39,442 bases of DNA. Origin: an uncultured Gammaproteobacteria bacterium. Lineage in GTDB: Bacteria; Pseudomonadota; Gammaproteobacteria; Arenicellales; JAANXG01. The notes below the pieces were generated by a model, which worked only from the letters and a program-made list of their open reading frames with translations, had not been told where the DNA came from and searched no databases. Shown piece after piece: positions 18,984 through 26,339 of this stretch (position 1 is its first letter; every line of letters starts with the position of its first letter). The DNA lies in the NCBI GenBank assembly GCA_945787105.1, contig CALZGZ010000233.1:1-39442 (forward strand), given 5' to 3'. The position numbers and the translations under genes are program-made.

Positions 18984-19307
18984 GGCCCGCATATTGCGCC
19001 CAGGCGGCGAACGTAAAACAAAAATAATTGTATGGCAAAATTAATCTGATCAATGGCCAACATAACGCTTGGTGTCCAAGCCGGTACCTATCCCAGCGCT
19101 GGCTTGGTCTCGAACGCCGGGACTTGCGCTTTATTCAACAGCAAAGACGGGGTCGGAGTCACCGACCCGGACCCCCATTCCTCATCGCTCCAGCGCGTCG
19201 CCTGTCCCCGCCTTGTCCCCGCACAGCAGGGGAACAGCAGGAGAACGACGCGCAGGAAAAGTCCCTGCGCCATCATCCGGGATCCTAGGTCCATAGTTGC
19301 GGGCTAG
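18984..19307. mobile_element. MITE-like inverted-repeat element, copy 3 (long form)
   Basis: A 324-bp element with diverged ends: GGCCCGCATATTGCGCC (18984-19000) on the left, and on the right (19284-19307) the approximate complement, ending GTTGCGGGCTAG. The shared internal blocks occur in reverse orientation relative to copies 1 and 2: CCCCGCACAGCAGGGGAA (19217-19234) and CGCCATCATCCGGGATCC (19268-19285). A 7-bp hairpin GGGTCGG/CCGACCC lies at 19150-19168. A tandem TGTCCCCGCC/TTGTCCCCGC duplication occurs at 19203-19222. It takes up most of the 483-bp gap between matB and rimO; the remaining about 100 bases before rimO hold nothing recognisable. Confidence 0.6.
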
Positions 19308-19410
19308 GACAGGATGGCGAAACGAAAATTCTATACCAAACACCCAACCCCGGGTAGGAAGATCGGCACGCGGTGCTATTGGTGTCCGTTCGTTGCTAAA
19401 ATGCGGCGCT

Positions 19411-20757
19411 ATGAACCCCACGCCGAAGATAGGCTTTGTCAGCCTGGGCTGTCCCAAGGCGCTGGTCGACTCCGAACGCATACTGACCCAGCTGCGCATC
19501 GAGGGTTATGACGTCGTCCCCAACTACGACCAAGCAGATCTGGTGGTTGTCAATACCTGCGGCTTTATTGATGAGGCGAAAGCCGAATCTCTCGAAGCAA
19601 TCGGTGAAGCCATCGACAGGAACGGTAAGGTCATCGTCACCGGTTGTCTTGGCGTGCAGGCCGACGACATCCGTGCGCACCAGCCACGGGTGCTTGAGAT
19701 AACCGGACCCCATGCCTACGACCAAGTCGTCGCAGCGATCCACCGCCACCTGCCTGCACCGGAGCAAAACGATCCGTACACCAGCCTGGTTCCACCGCAG
19801 GGAATCAAATTGACCCCGCAACACTATGCCTATGTAAAGATCTCGGAGGGCTGTAATCACCGCTGCACGTTTTGCATCATTCCGTCCATGCGTGGCCCGC
19901 TGACGAGCCGGCCTGCGGGGGATGTGTTGACGGAAGCAGAGCGCCTGGTATCGGCGGGGGTCAAGGAGTTACTGATTATTTCTCAAGACACCAGCGCCTA
20001 TGGCACCGACCTCAAGTACGCAACCAGTTTCTGGCACGGCCGGCCGGTCAAATCGCGACTTAGCGAACTGTGCCAGGCGTTGTCGACCTTTGGCGTATGG
20101 ATTCGTTTGCACTACGTCTATCCCTATCCCCATGTGGACGAGCTGATACCGTTGATGGCGGCGGGCGGGCTGTTGCCGTATCTCGACATTCCCTTCCAGC
20201 ACGGCAGTGCAAAAATTCTGAAATCGATGAAACGTCCCGCTGCTACCGAAGACACCCTCGGTCGGATACGGTCTTGGCGCGACCAATGTCCTGATCTGAC
20301 CTTGCGCAGTACTTTCATCGTTGGATTCCCGGGAGAGACCGAAGACGACTTCGAACAATTGTTGGATTTTCTCGAGCGGGCGCAGTTGGATCGAGTGGGA
20401 TGTTTTCAATATTCGCCGGTAGCCGGCGCCAAGGCCAATGCGTTTCCCAACGCAGTGCGCGATGAGATCAAACAACAACGGTATGACCGCTTCATGCAAA
20501 CCCAAGCACGGATCAGCGCCGAACGGTTGGCACAAAAGATCGGCCGCCAGATCATGGTGCTCATCGACCGGGTGGAAGGTAGCCGTGCGGTCGGACGTAG
20601 CACCGCCGACGCCCCCGACATTGACGGATGCGTGTATCTGCAAAATAACGGTTTCCAGCCTGGCGACATGATCGCGGCGGTAGTCGAACACTCCGATGAT
20701 TACGATCTGTGGGCGCGACCATTAATCAATACCGCTGGCTACGCAACCGCGCCGTAG
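19411..20757 (+). CDS. rimO: Ribosomal protein S12 methylthiotransferase RimO
   Basis: A 448-residue radical SAM methylthiotransferase that modifies Asp89 of ribosomal protein S12. The N-terminal UPF0004 domain holds Cys14 ('[12 protein letters not shown]'), Cys50 ('NTCGFID') and Cys79 ('TGCLG') for the auxiliary cluster. The radical SAM domain has Cys148, Cys152 and Cys155 ('[11 protein letters not shown]') followed by '[13 protein letters not shown]'. A TRAM domain ends the protein ('[13 protein letters not shown]...DIDGCVYL'). '[12 protein letters not shown]' separates RimO from MiaB. The ATG at 19411 starts the family's usual '[11 protein letters not shown]'; the open frame upstream enters the repeat element. 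No strong ribosome site was seen. Confidence 0.96.
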   Translation: MNPTPKIGFVSLGCPKALVDSERILTQLRIEGYDVVPNYDQADLVVVNTCGFIDEAKAESLEAIGEAIDRNGKVIVTGCLGVQADDIRAHQPRVLEITGPHAYDQVVAAIHRHLPAPEQNDPYTSLVPPQGIKLTPQHYAYVKISEGCNHRCTFCIIPSMRGPLTSRPAGDVLTEAERLVSAGVKELLIISQDTSAYGTDLKYATSFWHGRPVKSRLSELCQALSTFGVWIRLHYVYPYPHVDELIPLMAAGGLLPYLDIPFQHGSAKILKSMKRPAATEDTLGRIRSWRDQCPDLTLRSTFIVGFPGETEDDFEQLLDFLERAQLDRVGCFQYSPVAGAKANAFPNAVRDEIKQQRYDRFMQTQARISAERLAQKIGRQIMVLIDRVEGSRAVGRSTADAPDIDGCVYLQNNGFQPGDMIAAVVEHSDDYDLWARPLINTAGYATAP

Positions 20758-20794
20758 ACTAGTAAGACGCCCTTTGTCAGCCGTTTTTCGGCGG

Positions 20795-21976
20795 CTAGAG
20801 CCGAGCCTCTAGCACCGACTTGATCTCTTCGTCGGTTAGTACGATCGGAGTGGTCTTCATACTGCTCCCCCGGGAGTGCGCTACCACACGATCCAATCCG
20901 TGGTTCGTCAGTCCAAATTCGGATAAACGCGGCAAGTGCAAATGCTCGGTCCAGTTACTCAGCAACTGCAACAGAGCGGCGCGCGCGAGCTGTGGCGATG
21001 AGTGTCGCTTTTGACACAGCACTTCACCAACACGCGCGTATTTCGTTAATGACTGATTATCGGGATCGCGCATCAACATGGTTTTTATATTCACCCGCGT
21101 CGCCGCCGCCACCAACGTGCCGCACACGACACCGTGAGGAATAGGATAGAACGCACCCAATGGAGACGCCAACCCATGTACCGAAGCGAGACCTGTTTGT
21201 GCCAGACATATGCCGGAGATCAAAGACGCATAGGCCATTTTTTCCCGCGCCGCCGCATGATTGTGCTGATAAAGCGGCAACAATCCATCGCGCGCGGCAC
21301 GCATCCCACTGATGCACAACGCATCCGTGAACACATTGGCACGGATTGACACGTAGGATTCAATCAGCTGTGTCAGGGCATCCATGCCATTGGCGGCAAT
21401 CACATCGACGGGGCACGTCGCTAACAAGTCCGGGTCGACAACTGCGTATTGCGCGACCAATGTTTCGTGTCGAAAGGATTTTTTAAACCCGCCATCGCCT
21501 TGAGTACTGAGCACCGCATTCTTGGTAGCCTCACTGCCGGTGCCTGCGGTGGTTGGCGCGGCAATAAAAGGCACCGCCGGTCCGTCGTAAGGCAACTCTG
21601 GCCCTACTCCTTCCAGGTAATCCATCACCGATCGCTGCACTTTGAGCAGCCCGGCGATCGCCTTGGCAGCATCTAAGGCGCTGCCACCACCAATACCGAC
21701 TACCACATCGAATGCATCCTTGGCGTAAGCACGAACGATATCGTCTATCCGGCGCGGAGACGGTTCACCGGAGATTTTTACCTGTTCGAAGGCCAATCCC
21801 TTGGTCTCCAAGGCCGACCGCAGACGAGGCCACGCCTCACTGTCTAACAAAGATTGATCGCCGGTCACCAATAGCAGGCGGCGTCCATATTGGACCGCCA
21901 CGTCCGGCAACACACGAACGACGCCGCAACCGAATTCGATACGCGGCAACCTGGAAATTGAAAAGCCGTCGGTCAT
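20795..21976 (-). CDS. Iron-type alcohol dehydrogenase family protein
   Basis: A 393-residue group III (Fe-ADH) dehydrogenase with an N-terminal dinucleotide-binding domain ('GIGGGSALDAAKA', 94-106; 'APTTAGTGSEAT', 140-151) and a helical metal domain. Metal ligands Asp199 ('NGMDALTQLIESY'), His267 ('SVHGLASPLG') and His281 ('IPHGVVCG') are present. The position of the second classical ligand, His in 'DALTH', is Gln203, a substitution seen in part of the family. Substrate is unknown; candidates are short alcohols, aldehydes or hydroxy acids. Its ATG overlaps the TGA of a short upstream frame (ATGA), and it converges with rimO, 37 bases away, where only a weak GCCG-TTTTT-CGGC hairpin is present. 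Confidence 0.88.
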   Translation of the reverse strand: MTDGFSISRLPRIEFGCGVVRVLPDVAVQYGRRLLLVTGDQSLLDSEAWPRLRSALETKGLAFEQVKISGEPSPRRIDDIVRAYAKDAFDVVVGIGGGSALDAAKAIAGLLKVQRSVMDYLEGVGPELPYDGPAVPFIAAPTTAGTGSEATKNAVLSTQGDGGFKKSFRHETLVAQYAVVDPDLLATCPVDVIAANGMDALTQLIESYVSIRANVFTDALCISGMRAARDGLLPLYQHNHAAAREKMAYASLISGICLAQTGLASVHGLASPLGAFYPIPHGVVCGTLVAAATRVNIKTMLMRDPDNQSLTKYARVGEVLCQKRHSSPQLARAALLQLLSNWTEHLHLPRLSEFGLTNHGLDRVVAHSRGSSMKTTPIVLTDEEIKSVLEARL

Positions 21977-22179
21977 CGGTGGGAGGTTTTTGATAGTAAT
22001 TCACGACGCGGGACTACTTGTCGCGGCTTCGCTATCCAGTCTGCCACGGTCTCGCGAAACATGAACTCCTCCATATATTCTGGTTTTACGTCAACATGTA
22101 CTCTGGCGACACGCTTGTTCTCGTCCGATGCGAGGCTTAGGTGCTGCGAGGAATACGATCTACCAATTACAAATAACAC
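21973..22179 (-). pseudogene. Short frame with ABM-like segment, possible gene remnant
   Basis: An open frame of up to 68 codons, from a GTG inside the end of msrA to a TGA that overlaps the Fe-ADH start as ATGA. The part 'RVARVHVDVKPEYMEEFM' resembles the first strand and helix of antibiotic-biosynthesis-monooxygenase (ABM) domains, but the remaining 30 residues do not continue the fold. It may be a truncated relic, or a short leader peptide coupled to the dehydrogenase. No ribosome site is visible. Weak call. Confidence 0.25.
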
Positions 22180-22799
22180 ACGCCGGTACCACCCAGACCA
22201 CAATATCCGCGGGGATTCTTGGCGAGATACTGTTGATGGTAATGCTCTGCGTAATAAAACTCCGGGGCATCCAAAATCTCGGTGGTGATCATTCCTAAGC
22301 CCGATTCGTCGAGCCTTTGTTGATAAGCGTGTTTCGAGGCCAACGCCGCGGAATGCTGTGCCGGAGTATAGGTATATATTCCCGACCGGTACTGCGTCCC
22401 CACATCATTACCCTGCCGCATCCCCTGCGTCGGGTCGTGGGATTCCCAGAATATTCTTAACAACTGCTCATAGCTGATCACCTTGGGATCGTAGACCACC
22501 AGCACCACTTCATTATGTCCAGTCTTTCCGCCACACACCTCTTCATACGTGGCGTTGGGCGTATAACCGCCGGCATAGCCTACCGCTGTCGTGTAGACAC
22601 CCTGTGTCTGCCAGAAAGTACGTTCGGCGCCCCAAAAACATCCCAGACCGAATAATGCCTGCTCACTGCCCGCCGGGAATGGTGGTGTTAGCGAATGTCC
22701 AGTGACGTGGTGTTTCTGTGGCACCTCCATTGCCTGTGTCCGCCCCGGCGGGGCCTGCTCCCGGGGGGGCATATCGGTCTTGTTTCTGAATAGCAACAT
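22167..22799 (-). CDS. msrA: Peptide methionine sulfoxide reductase MsrA, cytoplasmic type
   Basis: A 210-residue MsrA that reduces the S-epimer of methionine sulfoxide. The nucleophile is Cys54 in 'GLGCFWGAE', and the C-terminal '[13 protein letters not shown]' supplies the recycling cysteines Cys200 and Cys208, as in E. coli MsrA. '[18 protein letters not shown]' and '[13 protein letters not shown]' are standard motifs. No signal peptide: the first 30 residues are polar. The ATG at 22799 is used; Met24 is an alternative. It is divergent from the VOC gene across 271 bases without clear promoter matches. A second, exported MsrA of the other (GCFWCME) subtype lies 1.9 kb downstream. Confidence 0.95.
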   Translation of the reverse strand: MLLFRNKTDMPPREQAPPGRTQAMEVPQKHHVTGHSLTPPFPAGSEQALFGLGCFWGAERTFWQTQGVYTTAVGYAGGYTPNATYEEVCGGKTGHNEVVLVVYDPKVISYEQLLRIFWESHDPTQGMRQGNDVGTQYRSGIYTYTPAQHSAALASKHAYQQRLDESGLGMITTEILDAPEFYYAEHYHQQYLAKNPRGYCGLGGTGVCYL

Positions 22800-23070
22800 G
22801 GCTCGGTCTCACTTGTCGCGCTGCTTATCTCAAGCAAATAAATTCAATACATGGTTCGATTGCCGCATCATTGTAGTGGAAAGATACAAGAGCACGATGA
22901 TAAGCGCAAAGTAATATCATCATCTGAGCCGGATCATGGTCAGCGAGTCTGATCAACATGGACGCTCCGAATGCGACTTGGTATCTTAAGTGCGAAGGAT
23001 GTACTTGACTGTACTCACGGAGGAAGAAACAGATAAAGATGCGCATATTTTTAGTCAGCGAAAAAATGCT

Positions 23071-23511
23071 ATGCCTGAACTCGGTCACGTCGTGCTCTAT
23101 GTCCGCGAATTGCAACGCTCGGTGGATTTTTACACACATGTAGTGGGTCTGACGGCCCAAGGAAATATGTTCAACGACCGCGCCACCATGCTCAGCGGCG
23201 GGCGCGCTCATCATGAACTGTTGTTAATTGAAGTTGGCGATGCCCCAGGCCCTTTGCAGGGCAGACGAGTGGGTCTCTATCACATCGCCTGGAAGATTGG
23301 TGAGTCGTTAGACGTCTTGCGCGAGGCAAAGCGGCGCATTCTCGAACTTGGCCACCAACTCGATGGCCAGTCCGATCACACGGTCAGTCAGAGCCTTTAC
23401 CTTCGCGATCCTGACGGCAACGAGGTCGAACTGTTCGTGGATGATCCGACGGTCGATTGGAGAGCATCCAAAGCGTGGATGGAACAGCCGGTCAAACCCT
23501 TGAAGTTGTAA
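23071..23511 (+). CDS. VOC (glyoxalase/dioxygenase superfamily) protein
   Basis: A 146-residue two-module VOC protein. It starts 'MPELGHVVLYVRELQRSVDFYTHVVGL'; likely metal ligands are His6, the His of 'GLYHIAWKI' and the Glu of 'DGNEVELFVD'. The pattern is closest to catechol-2,3-dioxygenase-like or bleomycin/fosfomycin-type VOC proteins, without enough to fix the substrate. The ATG at 23071 is chosen because the fold starts there; the frame remains open to 22990 but those codons look non-coding. The gene is followed by DUF427 after 44 bases on the same strand, so the two may be co-transcribed. Confidence 0.85.
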   Translation: MPELGHVVLYVRELQRSVDFYTHVVGLTAQGNMFNDRATMLSGGRAHHELLLIEVGDAPGPLQGRRVGLYHIAWKIGESLDVLREAKRRILELGHQLDGQSDHTVSQSLYLRDPDGNEVELFVDDPTVDWRASKAWMEQPVKPLKL

Positions 23512-23555
23512 CAGCTTGCTCAACTCGCAATGACTGCCGCGAATCGAAATCGGTA

Positions 23556-24047
23556 ATGGTAAAACATGTGTCGGCTGTCCGCAGCCGTGAATCGGTGTGG
23601 GACTATCCACGGCCTCCAGCGCTGCAAGCCGTGCTTGACCTCATCGTTGTTGAATTCGACGGCCGCACCATTGCCGAAACCCGAAAGTCATACCGCGTGT
23701 TGGAGACCAGTCACCCGCCCACCTACTACTTCCCACCGGCAGATGTGGATGCAACATTCCTGGTGCCAAGTCCACGGCGGACGTTTTGCGAATTCAAGGG
23801 TCATGCGCAGTATTGGTCGCTACGGTCCGGGGAACGGGTCGTCGAAAACGCCGCATGGTTTTATCCGGCGCCGACCGACCCCTTCGCGCCAATCAAGAAC
23901 TATATCGCATTTTATCCGCACCGCGTCGATGCCTGTTTCATCGCTGGAGAACGCGTCATCGCCCAACAAGGTGATTTTTACGGCGGCTGGATCACGAGCA
24001 ATGTCGTCGGGCCGTTCAAAGGCGGCGCCGGGACCGCCGCATGGTAA
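23556..24047 (+). CDS. DUF427 family protein
   Basis: A 163-residue protein of the DUF427 beta-rich fold. Recognisable parts are 'W.YPRPPALQ', 'VVEFDGRTIAETRKSYRVLETSHPPTYYFPPADV', 'FCEFKGHAQYWSL', 'AAWFYPAP...FAPIKNYIAFYP' and a final 'GDFYGGWITSNVVGPFKG'. The family is widespread in soil and marine bacteria and has no proven function. The ATG at 23556 begins the conserved part; upstream codons overlap the end of the VOC gene. No signal peptide or membrane segment. It converges with the DUF488 gene, 10 bases away. Confidence 0.88.
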   Translation: MVKHVSAVRSRESVWDYPRPPALQAVLDLIVVEFDGRTIAETRKSYRVLETSHPPTYYFPPADVDATFLVPSPRRTFCEFKGHAQYWSLRSGERVVENAAWFYPAPTDPFAPIKNYIAFYPHRVDACFIAGERVIAQQGDFYGGWITSNVVGPFKGGAGTAAW

Positions 24048-24057
24048 TTACCGCTAG

Positions 24058-24597
24058 TCAAAGATCAAGTTTGCTTTGCACACCCCGATCGTAAATAAGG
24101 CCATCTGCGACCTTACGAGCTTCCGGTCTTAGACAATGCCGCTGGGTTTCTCCATCGGCAATAGCGTGCATCACTGTTACACCGCGAGCCGTCAAATAAT
24201 CTGCAATCAAGCCACGATGGCAGTGTTGAAAAGACCGCTCGGCACACATAATGACCACTTGCGTCAGCGTTGCGAGATTGATGAGTTGGCCAATGCCGGT
24301 CTTGAACGTATGGGTATTCATGTAGTCAGCATAACCACGCAGGCCGCTCTCGAGCATGTTGTTCGGCGATTCTTCAGCCGGTCTTCGCATACCCCCCAAT
24401 TGCCTGCCGGCCCAATGATAAGCGATTGACACCTGCTGACAAGCCTCGCGCAACGCTGCAATGTTGAACTGTGGGTGTCGCACGGAACGTGGGATAGCAC
24501 GAACGTCAACCAGTGCCGTCACATCAAGACGCCGTAAAAGCGTGACTAACTCCTGCTGTGAGCGGTTACTGTGGCCAATGGTATAGATAGTGGTCAC
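24058..24597 (-). CDS. DUF488 family protein
   Basis: A 179-residue DUF488 protein. It opens with the hallmark 'TIYTIGHSNRS', then 'LVDVRAIPRSVRHPQFN', 'YHWAGRQLGG' and 'VIMCAERSFQHCHR' (Cys-Ala-Glu ... Cys-His-Arg), and ends in the usual 'ADYLTARGVTVMHA'. The CHR cysteine and histidine look like a metal or catalytic site, but no activity has been established to my knowledge. The start is a GTG at 24597 that places the family's N-terminus exactly. It is divergent from the exported MsrA gene, with a 99-base gap and no clear promoter. Confidence 0.9.
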   Translation of the reverse strand: MTTIYTIGHSNRSQQELVTLLRRLDVTALVDVRAIPRSVRHPQFNIAALREACQQVSIAYHWAGRQLGGMRRPAEESPNNMLESGLRGYADYMNTHTFKTGIGQLINLATLTQVVIMCAERSFQHCHRGLIADYLTARGVTVMHAIADGETQRHCLRPEARKVADGLIYDRGVQSKLDL

Positions 24598-24696
24598 GCT
24601 GCGATAACGAATGGGGAATTATGAAGACGTGGTAAGAAACAAATTCGTTAATCAGTGGTCAAAGATTCAGCTAACAAACAACTATTGGCAAGAAAC

Positions 24697-25326
24697 ATGC
24701 GTAACTATTATACCTTGATCGCTCTACTACTCCCTTGGACTGTTGCAGTCACGGCCGCACAAGCGGAGACCTCCCCAAAGACGAACACCGACGGCGATGG
24801 CTATGCAGTCGCGACATTCGCCGGTGGTTGCTTTTGGTGTATGGAGCATCCGTATGATGAGCTGGACGGGGTGATATCCACTACATCCGGTTATACCGGG
24901 GGCAGTACCAAGAACCCGACTTATCAGCAGGTGTCTGCGGGCATCACCGGTCACACCGAGGCCGTGCAAATCAAATACGATCCACGCAAGATTACCTACC
25001 AGGAATTATTGGCGGTGTTTTGGCCAAACATCGATCCGACCACATCCGATCGTCAATTTTGCGACAGAGGCAGTCAATATCGTCCGGGAATCTTCTATCA
25101 TGGTACCGATCAAAAACGTCTTGCGGAAGAGTCCAAAACACATATAGAACATACCAAGACGTTTCCCGAGCCGGTGGTCACCGAGATCACACAGGCTACC
25201 GAGTTCTATCCCGCGGAGAAATATCACCAGGATTATTATTTAAAGAACCCGCTACGTTATAAGTTGTATCGCCATGGTTGCGGTCGTGACCGTCGGCTCG
25301 AACAGCTTTGGGGTAAAACAGGTTAA
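24697..25326 (+). CDS. Exported MsrA-type methionine sulfoxide reductase
   Basis: A 209-residue MsrA with an N-terminal Sec signal peptide (hydrophobic residues 5-20, 'TAAQA' before the likely cut at about 23). The catalytic motif is 'GGCFWCMEHPYDELDGV' with Cys45 and Cys48; the rest includes 'TTSGYTGG...NPTYQQVSAG', 'CDRGSQYRPGIFY' and the tail 'GCGRDRRLEQLWG'. This is the subtype seen in MsrA proteins of the cell envelope, so it probably repairs oxidised periplasmic proteins. The ATG at 24697 is chosen because it gives a clean signal peptide; a GTG at 24655 is an alternative. It has only moderate similarity to the MsrA at 22167, so this is not a recent duplication. Confidence 0.9.
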   Translation: MRNYYTLIALLLPWTVAVTAAQAETSPKTNTDGDGYAVATFAGGCFWCMEHPYDELDGVISTTSGYTGGSTKNPTYQQVSAGITGHTEAVQIKYDPRKITYQELLAVFWPNIDPTTSDRQFCDRGSQYRPGIFYHGTDQKRLAEESKTHIEHTKTFPEPVVTEITQATEFYPAEKYHQDYYLKNPLRYKLYRHGCGRDRRLEQLWGKTG

Positions 25327-25381
25327 AGCGCTGGTCTCGCGCATTACCGGGCGACGCGTGGCATGCCTTCGCAGCCACAAA

Positions 25382-25900
25382 TCATCGTGACTCCATCTGT
25401 TTCGGACGCACGAGCTCGAGGAAGTCACAGCTTTCCTGCTTAAAATTGTGCCAATTATCCGGCATTGCAATCCGCGCAATAGCGGCGGTGACCAAGATCT
25501 TTCCATCCCGAGCCCGAGGCGCCGCATCGCCACACAGATAAAGCAACAAATCTTCCAGACCCGGATTGTGTCCCACGATTAGTCCGCATTGCGACGTATC
25601 AGGAAAGTTCGCTAACGCGTGCAATAATGCGTGACAATCACCCAGATATAGAACGTCGTCAAAAACAACACCATCCTTGGTCAAACCTAATTCCCCGATC
25701 ACTGCATTCACGGTTAATTCTGCGCGCCTTGCCGGAGAGCTGACGATGTGATCCGGAATAAGCCGTTTTTCTTTCAGCCAACGGCCCATACGGGGCGCAT
25801 CACGAAGTCCGCGCTTGTTTAATGGACGATCAAAATCACGTTTCGCCCCGCTATCCCACGATGACTTGGCGTGTCGTAACAAAATCAGTTGTCTACCCAT
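25382..25900 (-). CDS. SixA-like histidine phosphatase (branch 1)
   Basis: A 172-residue phosphohistidine phosphatase-family protein. The RHG-type motif is 'LILLRHAKSSWD' with the phospho-acceptor His10; the second His is in 'GLIVGHNPGLEDLL', and 'SSPARRAELT' carries an active-site Arg. 'DFDRPLNKRGLRDAPRMGRWL' is typical of SixA-like rather than phosphoglycerate mutase proteins. E. coli SixA acts on phosphohistidine of nitrogen-PTS or histidine kinases; the target here is unknown. It converges with the exported MsrA gene, 55 bases away. A second family member is at 33541. Confidence 0.9.
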   Translation of the reverse strand: MGRQLILLRHAKSSWDSGAKRDFDRPLNKRGLRDAPRMGRWLKEKRLIPDHIVSSPARRAELTVNAVIGELGLTKDGVVFDDVLYLGDCHALLHALANFPDTSQCGLIVGHNPGLEDLLLYLCGDAAPRARDGKILVTAAIARIAMPDNWHNFKQESCDFLELVRPKQMESR

Positions 25901-26339
25901 CTTGAATTAGTTACAAATCCAGTGAACTTACAAAGTTCGATTATTACTAGGTGCTCCCAAAGCATAAAAGAACACCACATATCTCACTCATTTCGGTCAC
26001 TTCACTTGCCGAATTTAGATACCGTTATTAACTCGAAGCCGTCATCCCACGGCTTTATGGGTTAAATTTTCCGGGCCCCTGCAACGAACCCTTGATTCTC
26101 TGAGAGATCACACGATTTCGGCTCCATTACTTCAACATGACATAATTCTCTCGCTAGTCAACGACAGCTTGCCATCTACCGGCGAGTTATGTCCGTAACA
26201 GACAAACGGTGGCGGGATTATAGCGCTTAGATGTGACAAACTATGCCCACAACTACCCATGTGCGCCTAGACCGATTTCATCGATCGTCCGAAGCCACGT
26301 TAATTGACCGGCTTGCGTCCCCAGTCCCGACACCAACAG
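25901..26339. other. 439-bp AT-richer intergenic region upstream of ydbH
   Basis: No gene or RNA family recognised. Close to the SixA-like start there is a dyad GAACTT-ACA-AAGTTC (25924-25938), which could be an operator for that gene. A small stem-loop AAGCCGT/ACGGCTT lies at 26036-26055 without a following T run. I found no promoter pair with good hexamers and spacing for ydbH. The length and lower GC would suit a regulatory RNA, but nothing shows one directly. Confidence 0.35.

Noticed and set aside
19969-20691. Minus-strand open frame of 240 codons inside rimO
   Set aside because: It is a shadow of rimO, which is complete with all cluster cysteines and TRAM domain.
20779-20796. Terminator between rimO and the Fe-ADH gene
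   Set aside because: The stem is 4-5 bp, has no T run after it and overlaps the end of the dehydrogenase gene.
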